Source: Sphingomonas sp. TREG-RG-20F-R18-01 (GTDB lineage: Bacteria; Pseudomonadota; Alphaproteobacteria; Sphingomonadales; Sphingomonadaceae). From it: a DNA stretch of 64,000 bases. Made by a program: the position numbers and the translations under genes. Shown in pieces: positions 35,409 through 45,308 of this stretch (position 1 is the first letter of the stretch; the number at the start of each line of letters is the position of its first letter). The DNA is taken from the NCBI RefSeq assembly GCF_022662475.1, contig NZ_JAKNQQ010000002.1, positions 124,001 to 188,000 of the forward strand, in the 5' to 3' direction. The notes under the pieces were generated by a model. It saw only the letters and a list, made by a program, of their open reading frames with translations, was not told the origin of the DNA and made no database searches.

Positions 35409-36137
35409 TCAGAAGCGGAAGGCGGTCCCGATATAGACGGCCTGGCTGTCGCGGCGGTCTTCGGTCGGCTGCTGGGTGAGGCGATCCCGCTCGGTCTTGT
35501 AGCGCACGCCCGCCGTGACATCGAGACGGCGAGTCAGCGAATAGGAGCCGCCAACGTCGAGCGAATAGGCCGGTGCAGCCTCGATCAGGGTCGGACCATT
35601 GGGCAGCGGGCGGTCGGCCGCGGCGTTGACGCGTCCGGTAAACCGCTTGCCGGTATAGCTCACGCCGATGTCGGCCGCTTCGCGGCTGCCCGGGATGCCG
35701 GCGAGATCGACCTTCGCGACATCGCCCGAGACCGCCAGCCGCTTCCAGCCCACGGCAACGCCGAGGTTATAGGCGATAGGCGTGAGCGCGACTGTCGATG
35801 CTGGGATCGGCGAAGCACGATCCGCGCGCGCAATCACGCCGCGGGCCGAACGACCCTGGACGGCCACGGTCACGGCGCGGCTACCCTCGCGACGGGTATC
35901 GGACGGCGTGAAACGGAAGCCGCTGGTATCGAGTCCACCGCGCGCGAACATGGCGGCGAGTCGCGGATCGGCCGATGCAGGCGTAAACGATCCGAGGCCG
36001 CGCACCAGCTGAACGCTATGACGCGCAATCATGCGCGGCGCGGGGGCGTCACTGGCGCCGAGTGCCGGAGCCACGGCGATGCCGAGGGCGACGAGCGACC
36101 CCATGGCAATCCCTGACATCCAACGAGCAAACGACAC
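35409..36137 (-). CDS. Probable outer-membrane beta-barrel protein, function unknown
   Basis: The 242-residue product has a signal-peptide-like start ('WMSGIAMGSLVALGIAVAPALG', then Ala-Ser). Alternating polar/hydrophobic strands follow, and it ends in Phe ('AVYIGTAFRF'), the usual C-terminal signal for outer-membrane barrels. The GTG at 36137 is 6 nt after GAAGGGG. The longer open frame to 36194 is less likely. It is divergent from the DUF3576 gene across 215 bp that contains an inverted repeat (36237-36262). No pathway clue is visible. Confidence 0.6.
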   Translation of the reverse strand: MSFARWMSGIAMGSLVALGIAVAPALGASDAPAPRMIARHSVQLVRGLGSFTPASADPRLAAMFARGGLDTSGFRFTPSDTRREGSRAVTVAVQGRSARGVIARADRASPIPASTVALTPIAYNLGVAVGWKRLAVSGDVAKVDLAGIPGSREAADIGVSYTGKRFTGRVNAAADRPLPNGPTLIEAAPAYSLDVGGSYSLTRRLDVTAGVRYKTERDRLTQQPTEDRRDSQAVYIGTAFRF

Positions 36138-36236
36138 TTCAGACCCCTTCACGTGTACCTGGCCGGCACTATCATGTTGCGACACGACTACCACGATTCA
36201 ATTCGGTACCGCCACCATTCCGACTCATTTTCCCCT

Positions 36237-36262
36237 GACAGTGTCGTCAAGGACACACTGTC
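36237..36262. promoter_or_regulatory. Inverted repeat between divergent genes
   Basis: GACAGTGT and ACACTGTC form a perfect 8-bp inverted repeat with a 10-bp spacer, 91 bp before the DUF3576 gene and 100 bp before the divergent barrel gene. The geometry suits a dimeric regulator. The factor is unknown. Confidence 0.45.
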
Positions 36263-36352
36263 GAACGCGCTCGGTCCCTGCTTGCGGCAAGCGCCGGACA
36301 TTCTATAGATATCGCCGAACCCCCGACACTCCGATTTGTTCAGGAACAGCCG

Positions 36353-36802
36353 ATGATCCGCCGCCCCCGCACTGCGATTCTGCTTTCGCTCGCGCTCATC
36401 GCCCCGCTGACGCTAGGCGCGTGCGCGCATAAGGGCGCGCGCCCGCAGAATGCCGACATCGCCGCCTCCAAGGTCACGACGATCGGCGTCAACGCCTATC
36501 TGTGGCGTGCGAGCCTCGACACGCTGAGCTTCATGCCGTTGCTGCAGACCGATTCCAACGGCGGCGTGATCGTCACCGACTGGTACATCAACCCCGCCGC
36601 ACCGACCGAGCGCGTCAAGGTGACCGTGACGATCCTCGACCAGGATCTGCGCGCGGACGGCCTGCGGGTCGCGTCGCTGCGCCAGGTCAACCAGGGCGGC
36701 CAGTGGGTCGCGGCCCCGGTCCAGGCGGCGACCGTGCAGAAGCTCGAAGACATCATCCTGACGCGCGCTCGCGATCTGCGCCGCGCTGCCGTTACCAAAT
36801 AG
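36353..36802 (+). CDS. DUF3576 lipoprotein
   Basis: This 149-residue protein has a lipoprotein signal ('[14 protein letters not shown]', with Cys as the lipidated residue). A DUF3576 domain follows ('[20 protein letters not shown]', '[12 protein letters not shown]'). The family is conserved in alphaproteobacteria and usually lies just before leuS and lptE, as it does here (13 bp to leuS). This suggests a role in envelope or LPS assembly, but the function has not been read from sequence. Confidence 0.9.
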   Translation: MIRRPRTAILLSLALIAPLTLGACAHKGARPQNADIAASKVTTIGVNAYLWRASLDTLSFMPLLQTDSNGGVIVTDWYINPAAPTERVKVTVTILDQDLRADGLRVASLRQVNQGGQWVAAPVQAATVQKLEDIILTRARDLRRAAVTK

Positions 36803-36815
36803 GAATACCCGACCG

Positions 36816-39539
36816 ATGGCGTCACGCTTCAATGCGCTGAAGGCGGACGCGGCTTGGCAGAAGGTGTGGGACGACCGCCGCACCTTCGCCGCGCGTGACG
36901 ACAGTCCCAAGCCGCGTTCCTATGTTCTCGAGATGTTCCCCTATCCGTCGGGGAAGATCCACATGGGGCACGTCCGCAACTATACGATGGGCGACGTGCT
37001 CGCGCGCTTCCGCCGGATGCAGGGGATGGAAGTCCTCCATCCGATGGGCTGGGACGCGTTCGGGATGCCCGCCGAGAATGCGGCGATGGAAAAGGGCGTC
37101 CACCCGGGCGGCTGGACCCGCGACAATATTGCGACGATGAAGGCGCAGCTGAAGCGGCTGGGCTTCGCGCTCGACTGGACGCGTGAGCTCGCGACGTGCG
37201 AGCCGGAGTATTACGGGCACGAGCAGGCGCTGTTCCTCGAGCTGTTCCGCCATGGCCTCGTCTATCGCAAGGAAAGCTCGGTCAATTGGGATCCGGTCGA
37301 CATGACCGTGCTCGCCAACGAACAGGTGATCGACGGGCGCGGCTGGCGCTCGGGCGCCTTGGTCGAGCGGCGCAAGCTGTCGCAGTGGTTCCTGAAGATC
37401 ACCGATTTCGCGGACGAGCTGCTTGAGGGCCTCGGCGCGCTCGAGCATTGGCCCGACAAGGTCAAGCTGATGCAGGAGAACTGGATCGGGCGCAGCCGCG
37501 GGTTGCAGTTCCGGTTCAAGCTTTCTTCTTCTTCCCCCCTCCCGCTTGCGAGTTCGGGGGCGACAGCGCCCCGCGCTGTCGAGGATGTGCCGGGGGCACA
37601 TCCGACCCCGAACTGGGCTGGGGGTGGGCTCCCGCCCTCGACAGACGCTTCCGTTGATAGCGCGAGCCCACCCCTAACCCCTCCCGCAAGCGAGAGGGGA
37701 ATAGACTCCGTTGAAGTCTTTACCACCCGCCCCGACACGATGTTCGGGTCGAGTTTCGTCGCGGTCGCGGCGGACCATCCGATCGCGCAGGCGCTCGCCG
37801 AGCGTAACCCGGAGGCCGCCGAGTTCATCGCCTTGTGCAAGCGCGGCGGCACCACCGCTGCGGAAATGGACACGCAGGAGAAGCTTGGGTTCGACACCGG
37901 GCTCACCGCACAGCATCCGTTCGATGCCGGCCTTCAGCTGCCCGTCTACATCGCCAACTTCGTTCTGATGGAATATGGCACCGGCGCGGTGTTCGGCGTC
38001 CCCGCGCACGACCAGCGCGATCTCGATTTCGCACGGAAGTACAATCTGCCGGTCCGCCGCGTCGTCTCCGACGGCGACGTCACCGATCCGTTGTTCACCG
38101 GGAACACTGCGTACACTGGCCCCGGCACGCTGGTGAATTCGCACTTCCTCGACGGCATGGACATCGAGGACGCCAAGCGAGAAGTCATCACCCGCGCCGA
38201 GGACGGTGGCTGGGGCACCGGATCGACCGTGTTCCGCCTGCGCGACTGGGGCGTCAGCCGCCAGCGCTATTGGGGCACGCCGATCCCGATCATCCATTGC
38301 GACGCGTGCGGCGCGGTGCCGGTCCCCGCGGATCAGCTCCCGGTCGTGCTGCCCGAGGACGTCAGCTTCGACATCCCCGGCAACCCGCTTGACCGGCATC
38401 CGACGTGGAAGAACGTCCCCTGCCCGTCCTGCGGCGGTGCGGCGCGGCGCGAGACCGACACGCTCGATACGTTCGTCGATTCCTCCTGGTATTTCATTCG
38501 CTTCGCCAGCCAGCCCAAGGACAAGCCGTTCGACCGCGCGGTCGCCGAGCAATGGCTGCCGGTCGCGCAATATATCGGCGGCGTGGAACATGCGATCCTT
38601 CACTTGCTCTACGCGCGCTTCTGGACGCGCGCGCTGCGGCATATCGGGATGCTCGACGTGGCGGAGCCGTTCGCGGGGCTGTTCACGCAAGGCATGGTCA
38701 CGCACGAGACCTATAGCCGCCCGGTAACCGAACTCGGCACCGACGGCACCGACACGATCACCAAGCCGCTCTGGCTGTCGCTCGACGATATCGAAAAGCG
38801 TGGCGACGGCTATGTCGAGCGCGCGACCGGCGAGGCGGTCACGGTCGGCCGCATCGAGAAGATGTCGAAGTCGAAGAAGAACACCGTCGACCCGACCGGG
38901 ATCGTCGACCAATATGGCGCCGACGCGACGCGCTGGTTCATGCTCTCCGACTCCCCGCCCGAGCGTGACCTGCCGTGGAGCGAAAGCGGGATCGAAGGCT
39001 CGTGGCGCTTCATCCAGCGCGTCTGGCGGCTGTTCGACGGTGAGAAGAGCGGCCAGACCGGCACCGTCGACGCCCCGCTCGACCGCAAGCTCCACCAGAC
39101 GATCGCGGGCATCGCGGTCGATGTCGAGGCGCTCGCGTTCAACAAGGCGGTCGCCAAGCTGTTCGAGCTCGTCAACGCAATCGAACGCGCCGTGCCCTCA
39201 GCATCGCGCGACACCGCGATCGCGACGCTGATGCGGCTCGTCGCCCCGATGGCGCCGCATCTTGCCGAGGAAGCCTGGGCCGCCGCGGGCAACGACGGTT
39301 TGATCGCAGACGCGCCTTGGCCCGAGGTCAACGCGGCGTTGCTGGACGAGGACGAGGTCACCATCGCCATCCAGATCAATGGCAAGCTACGCGACACGCT
39401 CGTCATGCCAAAGGGTACGCCTCGCGAAGCGGTCGAGGCTGCCGCGCTCGCTTCGGACAAGATCGTCCGCATCCTCGAAGGCAAACCGCCGCGAAAGGTG
39501 ATCGTCGTGCCCGACCGTCTCGTGAACCTCGTCGCATGA
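36816..39539 (+). CDS. leuS: Leucyl-tRNA synthetase with a palindromic element inserted in frame
   Basis: This class I synthetase charges tRNA-Leu. It has the HIGH-like motif in '[13 protein letters not shown]' near residue 50 and 'KMSKS' at residues 685-689. The CP1 editing domain has 'TTRPDTMFG' and the threonine-rich site. At 907 residues it is about 55-60 longer than typical alphaproteobacterial LeuS. The excess is a Pro/Ser/Ala-rich stretch (about residues 234-297) at the entrance to the editing domain, encoded by a palindromic element at 37536-37699. The frame is intact throughout. It overlaps lptE by ATGA. Confidence 0.95.
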   Translation: MASRFNALKADAAWQKVWDDRRTFAARDDSPKPRSYVLEMFPYPSGKIHMGHVRNYTMGDVLARFRRMQGMEVLHPMGWDAFGMPAENAAMEKGVHPGGWTRDNIATMKAQLKRLGFALDWTRELATCEPEYYGHEQALFLELFRHGLVYRKESSVNWDPVDMTVLANEQVIDGRGWRSGALVERRKLSQWFLKITDFADELLEGLGALEHWPDKVKLMQENWIGRSRGLQFRFKLSSSSPLPLASSGATAPRAVEDVPGAHPTPNWAGGGLPPSTDASVDSASPPLTPPASERGIDSVEVFTTRPDTMFGSSFVAVAADHPIAQALAERNPEAAEFIALCKRGGTTAAEMDTQEKLGFDTGLTAQHPFDAGLQLPVYIANFVLMEYGTGAVFGVPAHDQRDLDFARKYNLPVRRVVSDGDVTDPLFTGNTAYTGPGTLVNSHFLDGMDIEDAKREVITRAEDGGWGTGSTVFRLRDWGVSRQRYWGTPIPIIHCDACGAVPVPADQLPVVLPEDVSFDIPGNPLDRHPTWKNVPCPSCGGAARRETDTLDTFVDSSWYFIRFASQPKDKPFDRAVAEQWLPVAQYIGGVEHAILHLLYARFWTRALRHIGMLDVAEPFAGLFTQGMVTHETYSRPVTELGTDGTDTITKPLWLSLDDIEKRGDGYVERATGEAVTVGRIEKMSKSKKNTVDPTGIVDQYGADATRWFMLSDSPPERDLPWSESGIEGSWRFIQRVWRLFDGEKSGQTGTVDAPLDRKLHQTIAGIAVDVEALAFNKAVAKLFELVNAIERAVPSASRDTAIATLMRLVAPMAPHLAEEAWAAAGNDGLIADAPWPEVNAALLDEDEVTIAIQINGKLRDTLVMPKGTPREAVEAAALASDKIVRILEGKPPRKVIVVPDRLVNLVA
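37536..37699. mobile_element. Protein-coding palindromic element inside leuS (MITE/RPE-like)
   Basis: The ends CCCCTCCCGCTTGCG (37536-37550) and CGCAAGCGAGAGGGG (37685-37699) are 15-bp terminal inverted repeats with one mismatch. Inside, AGTTCGGGG/CCCCGAACT (37551-37559, 37606-37614) encloses two perfect hairpins: CGACAGCGC/GCGCTGTCG (37561-37581) and GGATGTGCC/GGCACATCC (37583-37603). A separate 11-bp stem GGGGTGGGCTC/GAGCCCACCCC spans 37621-37674. The whole has no stop in the leuS frame. It lacks a transposase, so it would have moved in trans. Confidence 0.85.
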
Positions 39540-40048
39540 GGCGGCTGGTCGCCCCTGCCCTGATGTCCGGCATGGCACTCGCTGTGTCGGGATGCGGGCT
39601 GCATCCGCTCTACTCGGGCGGGAGCGCGGGGACCGTCGCGACGACGCTCGCACAGGTCGATGTCGGCCCGATCGAGGGCAAGGCTGGCTGGCTGATGGGC
39701 AATGCTTTGCGCGATCGGCTCCATGCCGGCCAGGGCGTCACGGCGCGCTACCGGCTCGAGATCAAGCTCGACGACAAGATCATCGGTCTCGGCATCCGCC
39801 GCGACGACAGCATCTCGCGCGAACGCCGGACGCTGCGCGCGCGGTATCAGTTGATCGATCTGACCAACGGGTCGGTTCTGCTCGATGCCGCAGCCGGGTC
39901 CGATGCCGGGATCGACGCCGTAAAGTCCGAATATGCCACCATTGCCGCCGAAAACAGTGCGCTGGAACGGCTTTCCGACATCGTCGCCGACCAGATCGTC
40001 ACCCGCGTCGCCACCTATGTCAGCCGCTCCAATCAACCGGCACGTTGA
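39536..40048 (+). CDS. lptE: LPS-assembly lipoprotein LptE
   Basis: This 170-residue lipoprotein has a lipobox ('[14 protein letters not shown]', lipidated Cys followed by the conserved GxHPLY). An alpha/beta body follows with 'NALRDRL' and 'YRLEIKLDD'. LptE plugs the LptD barrel and delivers LPS to the outer surface. The ATG at 39536 overlaps the leuS stop (ATGA). Its position between leuS and holA is the standard order in this class. Confidence 0.92.
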   Translation: MRRLVAPALMSGMALAVSGCGLHPLYSGGSAGTVATTLAQVDVGPIEGKAGWLMGNALRDRLHAGQGVTARYRLEIKLDDKIIGLGIRRDDSISRERRTLRARYQLIDLTNGSVLLDAAAGSDAGIDAVKSEYATIAAENSALERLSDIVADQIVTRVATYVSRSNQPAR

Positions 40049-40069
40049 CGCGGCCGGGGGGCCGCCCGC

Positions 40070-41086
40070 ATGAAAGCCAACGTCAACCAGCTGACGCGCG
40101 CGATCGACGCGGTCAGCCCCGACGTGCGATTGTATGTCCTCTACGGCCCAGATGAGGCCGGTGCGCGCGATATTGCCAATCGCCTCGCCCGCGCGCTTGG
40201 CCCCGATGCCGAACGCGTCGATCTGGAACCGGGGCAACTCAAGGCCAACCCCGGACTGCTGGCCGACGAAGCGGCCTCGCTGTCGCTGTTCGGGACCGCC
40301 CGGCACATCCGCATCGCCAGTGCGGGGGAGGAAAGCGTCGCCGCCTGTACACTGTTGCTCGCCGCCGAGCGCAGCGGGAACCCGGTCGTGGTGATCGCTC
40401 CCGGCGCCAAGGCGTCCTCCGGCCTCGTCAAGCTGGCGACCGCCGACCCGCGCTCGATGGTCTGCGCCTTCTACGTTCCCGATGCCGGCGAGGCGGACAA
40501 GCTCGCCACCAGCATAGCGCGTGAACAGGGTCTGCGCACGACCGGATCGACCGCCGCGCGCATCGCCGCGGCGGCGGGCGGCGATCGCGCGGTGATGAGC
40601 CGCGAGCTCGAAAAGATCGCGCTGTTCCTCGATGCGGCGCCCGAACGCCCGCGCGAGCTCGACGATGCCGCGCTCGATGCGATCGGCGCGGATCTCGGCG
40701 ATGCCGAAATGTCGCGTGCGATCGAGGCGGCCATCGATGGTGGTCCCGACCGTCTGGCGGACGAACTCGCCAGGCTCGGCGTGGCCGGCAGCTCGCCGAT
40801 TCCGCTGCTGCGCCAACTGGTCCGCCGGTTGATGACGCTGGCCGAGCTGCGGGCCGAAATCGACGGTGGCGCCAACGCCAACACGATCATGGAACGGGTC
40901 TTCTTCCGCGAGCGCGCCGCGACGACACGCGCCCTGCGGATCTGGTCCGCGCCTGCGATCAGCGGAGCGATCGACCGGGTTCGTCGCGCCGAACGCGCCA
41001 CCATGGCGCCCAACAATGCCGGCGGCGTGCTCGCCGATCACGCCATCGTCGCGGTAGCGCGGCTGGCAGCACGGCAAGCCGGCTAG
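40070..41086 (+). CDS. holA: DNA polymerase III delta subunit
   Basis: This 338-residue protein is an AAA+-like clamp-loader subunit. It has 'LYVLYGPDEAGARDIANRLA', 'LSLFGTARHIRI' and a C-terminal helical collar domain ('SPIPLLRQLVRRLMTL'). Delta opens the beta sliding clamp. It lies 21 bp after lptE and ends 28 bp from the convergent parB stop. The bases between show nothing. Confidence 0.92.
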   Translation: MKANVNQLTRAIDAVSPDVRLYVLYGPDEAGARDIANRLARALGPDAERVDLEPGQLKANPGLLADEAASLSLFGTARHIRIASAGEESVAACTLLLAAERSGNPVVVIAPGAKASSGLVKLATADPRSMVCAFYVPDAGEADKLATSIAREQGLRTTGSTAARIAAAAGGDRAVMSRELEKIALFLDAAPERPRELDDAALDAIGADLGDAEMSRAIEAAIDGGPDRLADELARLGVAGSSPIPLLRQLVRRLMTLAELRAEIDGGANANTIMERVFFRERAATTRALRIWSAPAISGAIDRVRRAERATMAPNNAGGVLADHAIVAVARLAARQAG

Positions 41087-41114
41087 GCACGCGCCATAAC
41101 GGCAGCGCGCCGAG

Positions 41115-42017
41115 CTAGATCCGCTCGCCCGTAAGCCGCTGGCATACCATGTCGAGCTGATCGAGCGTGGAATAGCTCAACGTCAGCGTCCCGCCCTTCG
41201 CACCATAGTGAACCTTGACCGCAAGCCCGAGCAGATCGCCCAATTGATGCTCGAGTGCCGCAAGGTCCGGGTCGCGGCCATGGCTCCCTTCGCTGGGGTT
41301 GCGCTGCGCGGGCTTGGCTGCGCGGACCAGCTTCTCCGTATCGCGTACCGACAGCCCGCGGTCGACGATCCTGTCCGCCAGCGCCTCGACGTCAGGCGCA
41401 CCGATCAGCGCCCGGGCATGCCCCATGGTCAGCGACCCATGAAGCACGCGCTCCTGCACCTGGCGTGGCAATTCCAGCAACCGCAACAGATTGGCGACAT
41501 GACTCCGCGATTTGTGGACGAGCTTGCCGAGCGCTTCCTGCGTATGACCGAAATCCTCGATCAGCCGCTGATACGCCTCCGCCTCTTCGATCGCGTTGAG
41601 ATCCTGCCGCTGGATGTTCTCGACCAGCGCGACTTCGAGCGTTTGCGTATCGTCGAAATCGCGAACGATCACGGGGACTTCGTGGAGCCGAGCGCGCTGG
41701 GCCGCACGCCAGCGCCGTTCGCCGGCAACGATCTGGTAGCCGGTGCCGTGCGGACGCACCACGATCGGCTGGATCAACCCGCGCTGCGCGATCGACTGCG
41801 CGAGCTCTTCGAGCGCGCCTTCGTCAAAGTGGCGCCGTGGCTGTCCTGGATGCGGCGTCAGCGATCCGACCGGAAGCGATCGAATGCCAGGCGACGCACC
41901 GGCCTGAGGACCACCGACCGGCTCCTCGCGGGCAAGGTCGCCCATCAGGGCGTTCAGCCCCCTGCCGAGGCCGGAGCGGGGTTTTGGACGAGCTAAAGGG
42001 GTGGTGGCGTCGGTCAT
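41115..42017 (-). CDS. parB: Chromosome partitioning protein ParB
   Basis: This 300-residue protein has the N-terminal '[11 protein letters not shown]' motif that stimulates ParA. The CTP-binding core has '[18 protein letters not shown]', '[12 protein letters not shown]' and '[18 protein letters not shown]', and the helix-turn-helix has '[22 protein letters not shown]'. A C-terminal dimerisation domain follows. It loads on parS and spreads as a CTP clamp. It overlaps parA by 4 bp. Two parS sites lie in the same operon (42863-42878, 45293-45308). Confidence 0.95.
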   Translation of the reverse strand: MTDATTPLARPKPRSGLGRGLNALMGDLAREEPVGGPQAGASPGIRSLPVGSLTPHPGQPRRHFDEGALEELAQSIAQRGLIQPIVVRPHGTGYQIVAGERRWRAAQRARLHEVPVIVRDFDDTQTLEVALVENIQRQDLNAIEEAEAYQRLIEDFGHTQEALGKLVHKSRSHVANLLRLLELPRQVQERVLHGSLTMGHARALIGAPDVEALADRIVDRGLSVRDTEKLVRAAKPAQRNPSEGSHGRDPDLAALEHQLGDLLGLAVKVHYGAKGGTLTLSYSTLDQLDMVCQRLTGERI

Positions 42018-42808
42018 GCGGCTCTGGCTGGCTGGGGGGCTAAGGTCGTCGGCAGGCGCGCGATCATTTCACGCGCCAGGGCGATATACGCTTCCGACCC
42101 AAGGCACCTGTGGTCGTAGATGAGTGCCGGAAGCCCGTGGCTCGGCGCCTCGGACAAGCGGACGTTGCGTGGGATCACCGTATCGAACACCACACGACCC
42201 AACACGGCCCGCACGTCGTTCGCAACCTGCTCGGTCAGTCGGTTGCGGCGGTCATACATGGTCAATGCCACGCCCATGATCGACAGGCCGGGATTGAAGC
42301 GCTCACGGATCCGTTCGACCGTATTGAGCAACTGGCTCAGGCCCTCGAGCGCAAAGAACTCGCATTGCAGTGGCACGAGCAGCGCGTTCGACGCCACCAT
42401 CGCGTTCAGGGTCAACAGGCCGAGCGACGGCGGGCAATCGATCAGCACGACGTCCCAGCGATGGTCCGATCGGGCCAGCGCTCGCGACAGGCGGTGCGTG
42501 CGCTCCTCATATTCGACCAGCTCGATCTCGGCACCAGACAGGTCGACCGTGGCAGGAACGATATCGAGCGATGGCACACACGTAGGCACGGCCGCGGCTT
42601 CGATCGTCACTTCCCCCAACAGGATATCGTAGGTCGAATGCAGGCGATCCGCGCGGCTGATCCCAAGACCGGTGGAGGCATTACCCTGCGGATCGAGATC
42701 GAGCAGCAGCACACGCAGGCCCGTAGCGGCAAGCGCGGTTCCCAGATTGATCGCTGTCGTGGTCTTGCCCACGCCGCCTTTTTGATTCGCGACCGCAATG
42801 ACGTTCAT
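42014..42808 (-). CDS. parA: Chromosome partitioning ATPase ParA
   Basis: This 264-residue ATPase has the deviant Walker A 'ANQKGGVGKTTTAINL' at the extreme N-terminus, 'LLLDLDPQGNASTGLG' and 'VVLIDCPPSLGLLTLNAM'. It drives segregation of ParB-parS by a diffusion-ratchet mechanism. It overlaps rsmG and parB by 4 bp each, so the run mnmG-rsmG-parA-parB is one translationally coupled unit. Confidence 0.96.
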   Translation of the reverse strand: MNVIAVANQKGGVGKTTTAINLGTALAATGLRVLLLDLDPQGNASTGLGISRADRLHSTYDILLGEVTIEAAAVPTCVPSLDIVPATVDLSGAEIELVEYEERTHRLSRALARSDHRWDVVLIDCPPSLGLLTLNAMVASNALLVPLQCEFFALEGLSQLLNTVERIRERFNPGLSIMGVALTMYDRRNRLTEQVANDVRAVLGRVVFDTVIPRNVRLSEAPSHGLPALIYDHRCLGSEAYIALAREMIARLPTTLAPQPARAA

Positions 42809-43416
42809 CGACGTGTCACCCCTGATGCGAGTATGATCATCGACGCCGGGTCGGTGATGCTATGTTCCACGTGAAACACACCATGCCATGCCCGCTTGGC
42901 GCTGGCCACCTCTTCCATCGCCGATTTCCCTTTTGGCAGGATCCAGCGCGTCTCTGGGGTCGCCGTATGCGCGCTCCAGGCAAATAGATTGTCCAGCGAC
43001 GCAACCGCGCGCGCGGTGATCACGTCGGCAATGACCGTTACGGACTCCACGCGCGAGCAATGAACGTCCACGCGTTCCGATACCGCCAGCGCCGCCCCCA
43101 GTTCGGCGAGGAACGTGGCCCGACGACGGCGTGGCTCGACCAGACTGATATGATGCGCGCCCAGCAACGCGAGAACCATTCCGGGAAAGCCCGCGCCGCT
43201 CCCGATGTCGAGCCACTGCCCCGCATCCGGGGCGTGCTGTAGCAACTGGGCGGAGTCGACGATGTGACGATTCCAGATGTGATCGATCGTGGAAGGCGCA
43301 ATCAGATTTTGCCGAACCGCCTCGAACCGGACATGATCGACCAGAACACCGAGACGATCGACCGCAGCAACACCATGGCGATCCGCGATCCAGGCCTTTG
43401 CCTCATCCTCGGTCAT
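42805..43416 (-). CDS. rsmG: 16S rRNA m7G527 methyltransferase
   Basis: This 203-residue Rossmann methyltransferase has the SAM motif '[18 protein letters not shown]' and '[13 protein letters not shown]' features of RsmG/GidB. It methylates G527 of 16S rRNA. The 3' part of the gene also contains parS site 1 (42863-42878), so the same DNA serves as protein code and centromere. It overlaps mnmG and parA by 4 bp on each side. Confidence 0.95.
   Translation of the reverse strand: MTEDEAKAWIADRHGVAAVDRLGVLVDHVRFEAVRQNLIAPSTIDHIWNRHIVDSAQLLQHAPDAGQWLDIGSGAGFPGMVLALLGAHHISLVEPRRRRATFLAELGAALAVSERVDVHCSRVESVTVIADVITARAVASLDNLFAWSAHTATPETRWILPKGKSAMEEVASAKRAWHGVFHVEHSITDPASMIILASGVTRR
42863..42878. 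promoter_or_regulatory. parS site 1 (inside rsmG)
   Basis: TGTTCCACGTGAAACA matches the conserved ParB-binding parS palindrome (core TTCCACGTGAAA) except for one asymmetric base. It lies within rsmG, just ahead of parAB. Confidence 0.9.
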
Positions 43417-45254
43417 GCGGCGCGCCGGCGCACATGTAACAAGATGGCGGTCAGCGCTGCCGGGGTGATGCCGCGTATCCGGCCAGCCGCGCCCAGGGTC
43501 AGCGGGCGTGCCGTGTCCAACCGCTCGATCATTTCGGTCGACAACCCCGCAATCGTACCGAACGCCACGTCAGGCGGCAGAAGGATCGTGTCGTTCGCAC
43601 GCAGCGCCCGAACCTCGTCTTCCTGTCGGGCGACATAGGGTGCGTAGCGCGCATCCTCCGCACCCTCGCTGCACACGTCGTGATCCATCGTCGTCACCAG
43701 GTCCGGAGCAACCATCTCGAACGTCACGCCCGCGACCCGCAACCATTCGGCACCCGGGCGCGGATGCGGATCTGGTTCGATCGGCGCGCCGCGTGCGCGC
43801 AAGGTTGCGCGGGATACGGGATGTTCCAACGCTGCGGCGACCTGCCCCAGCATCGCTGTTCGCCGCGCCAGCCGGGCGCGACGGTCCAGACCTAGGCAGC
43901 CGAGCTGTTCCGCGATCGGCGAAAGTCGCGTCTCGGCGTTATCCGCACGGAGACGCAGGCGGAACTCTGCCCGAGCGGTCAGCATGCGATAGGGCTCGGT
44001 GATGCCTTGCAGTACGAGGTCATCGATCATCACCCCCAGGTAGCTGGACGCGCGGTCGAGCACCAAGGTATCGGCGCCGAGCGCCCGCGCCGCGGCGTTG
44101 ATCCCGGCAATCAACCCCTGCCCCGCAGCTTCCTCGTAACCGGTAGTCCCGTTGACCTGGCCACAGCAAAACAGGCCCGGCATCGCCCGCACTTCCAGCG
44201 TGGGCGCCAGCGCGCGTGGATCGATATGGTCATATTCCACTGCATAGCCAGGTGCCAGGATTCGGGCCCGCTCGAGCCCGGGGATCGACGCGATCATCGC
44301 ATGCTGGACATCCACCGGGAGCGACGTGGAAATCCCGTTCGGATAGATGGTGTGATCGTCGAGACCTTCCGGTTCGAGGAAGATCTGGTGGCCGTCGCGA
44401 TCGCCGAACCGATGGATCTTGTCCTCGATCGACGGGCAATAGCGTGGTCCTTGGCCCGCAATATCGCCCCCGAAAAGCGGCGAACGATCCAACCCGGCGC
44501 GGATCGCGTCGTGCGTCGCCGGAGTCGTACGGGTGATCGCACAATGTACCTGTGGCAGCATCCGGGCCACGGTCGACGGGGACATGGTCCAGGGATCCTC
44601 GTCGCTTGGCTGTTGCGCGAGCATCGCCCAATCGACCGTTCGTCCATCGAGCCGTGGCGGCGTTCCGGTCTTGAGCCGCGCCATCGGCAGGTCCGCCGCA
44701 TAGAGCTGCGCCGCCAGCGCGGATGCCGCAGCCTCGCCCAGTCGTCCACCGACGCTCCGCTCCTCGCCACAAAACATCCGGGCGCCGAGGAACGTGCCGG
44801 TCGCAAGGATCACCGCCTGCGACCGCAGCATCCGGCCATCCGCAAGGGCCACGCCCGTGACGATCCCTTCGTCGATAATGAGGGCAGACACCTCACCCGC
44901 AACGATATCGAGGTTGGGCTGCTCCTGCAGCATATCCTGGATGGCAGCTGCATAACGCTTGCGATCAGCCTGAACCCGCGGCCCCTGGACCGCTGCGCCC
45001 TTGCTGCGATTGAGCATCCGATAGTGGATACCGGCACGATCCGTTGCGCGCGCGATCAGGCCATCGAACGCGTCGACCTCACGGACGAGATGCCCCTTCC
45101 CCAATCCACCGATCGCGGGGTTGCAGGACATGGCACCGATTTTGTCCGGATCGAAGCTGATCAGCGCGGTTTGCGCGCCGCGACGGGCCGACGCGGCAGC
45201 CGCCTCGGTGCCGGCGTGACCGCCGCCGACGACGATGACATCGAACTGTTCCAT
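43413..45254 (-). CDS. mnmG: tRNA uridine-5-carboxymethylaminomethyl modification enzyme MnmG
   Basis: This 613-residue FAD protein starts with '[15 protein letters not shown]' and has '[18 protein letters not shown]' and '[18 protein letters not shown]', the MnmG signatures. With MnmE it modifies U34 in several tRNAs using methylene-THF. Its start is separated from mnmE by 54 bp that contain parS site 2. It leads the mnmG-rsmG-parA-parB overlapped run. Confidence 0.96.
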   Translation of the reverse strand: MEQFDVIVVGGGHAGTEAAAASARRGAQTALISFDPDKIGAMSCNPAIGGLGKGHLVREVDAFDGLIARATDRAGIHYRMLNRSKGAAVQGPRVQADRKRYAAAIQDMLQEQPNLDIVAGEVSALIIDEGIVTGVALADGRMLRSQAVILATGTFLGARMFCGEERSVGGRLGEAAASALAAQLYAADLPMARLKTGTPPRLDGRTVDWAMLAQQPSDEDPWTMSPSTVARMLPQVHCAITRTTPATHDAIRAGLDRSPLFGGDIAGQGPRYCPSIEDKIHRFGDRDGHQIFLEPEGLDDHTIYPNGISTSLPVDVQHAMIASIPGLERARILAPGYAVEYDHIDPRALAPTLEVRAMPGLFCCGQVNGTTGYEEAAGQGLIAGINAAARALGADTLVLDRASSYLGVMIDDLVLQGITEPYRMLTARAEFRLRLRADNAETRLSPIAEQLGCLGLDRRARLARRTAMLGQVAAALEHPVSRATLRARGAPIEPDPHPRPGAEWLRVAGVTFEMVAPDLVTTMDHDVCSEGAEDARYAPYVARQEDEVRALRANDTILLPPDVAFGTIAGLSTEMIERLDTARPLTLGAAGRIRGITPAALTAILLHVRRRAA

Positions 45255-45292
45255 GCGGATACCGCTAGGTCGCTACGCTGACCCTGTCAAAA

Positions 45293-45308
45293 CGTTCCAC
45301 GTGGAACA
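45293..45308. promoter_or_regulatory. parS site 2 (between mnmE and mnmG)
   Basis: CGTTCCACGTGGAACA contains the perfect 14-bp palindrome GTTCCACGTGGAAC, matching bacterial parS. It directly abuts the mnmE stop and occupies most of the short gap before mnmG. Confidence 0.93.

Noticed and set aside
41096..41114. Terminator between holA and parB
   Set aside because: The gap of under 30 bp shows no stem or T-run.
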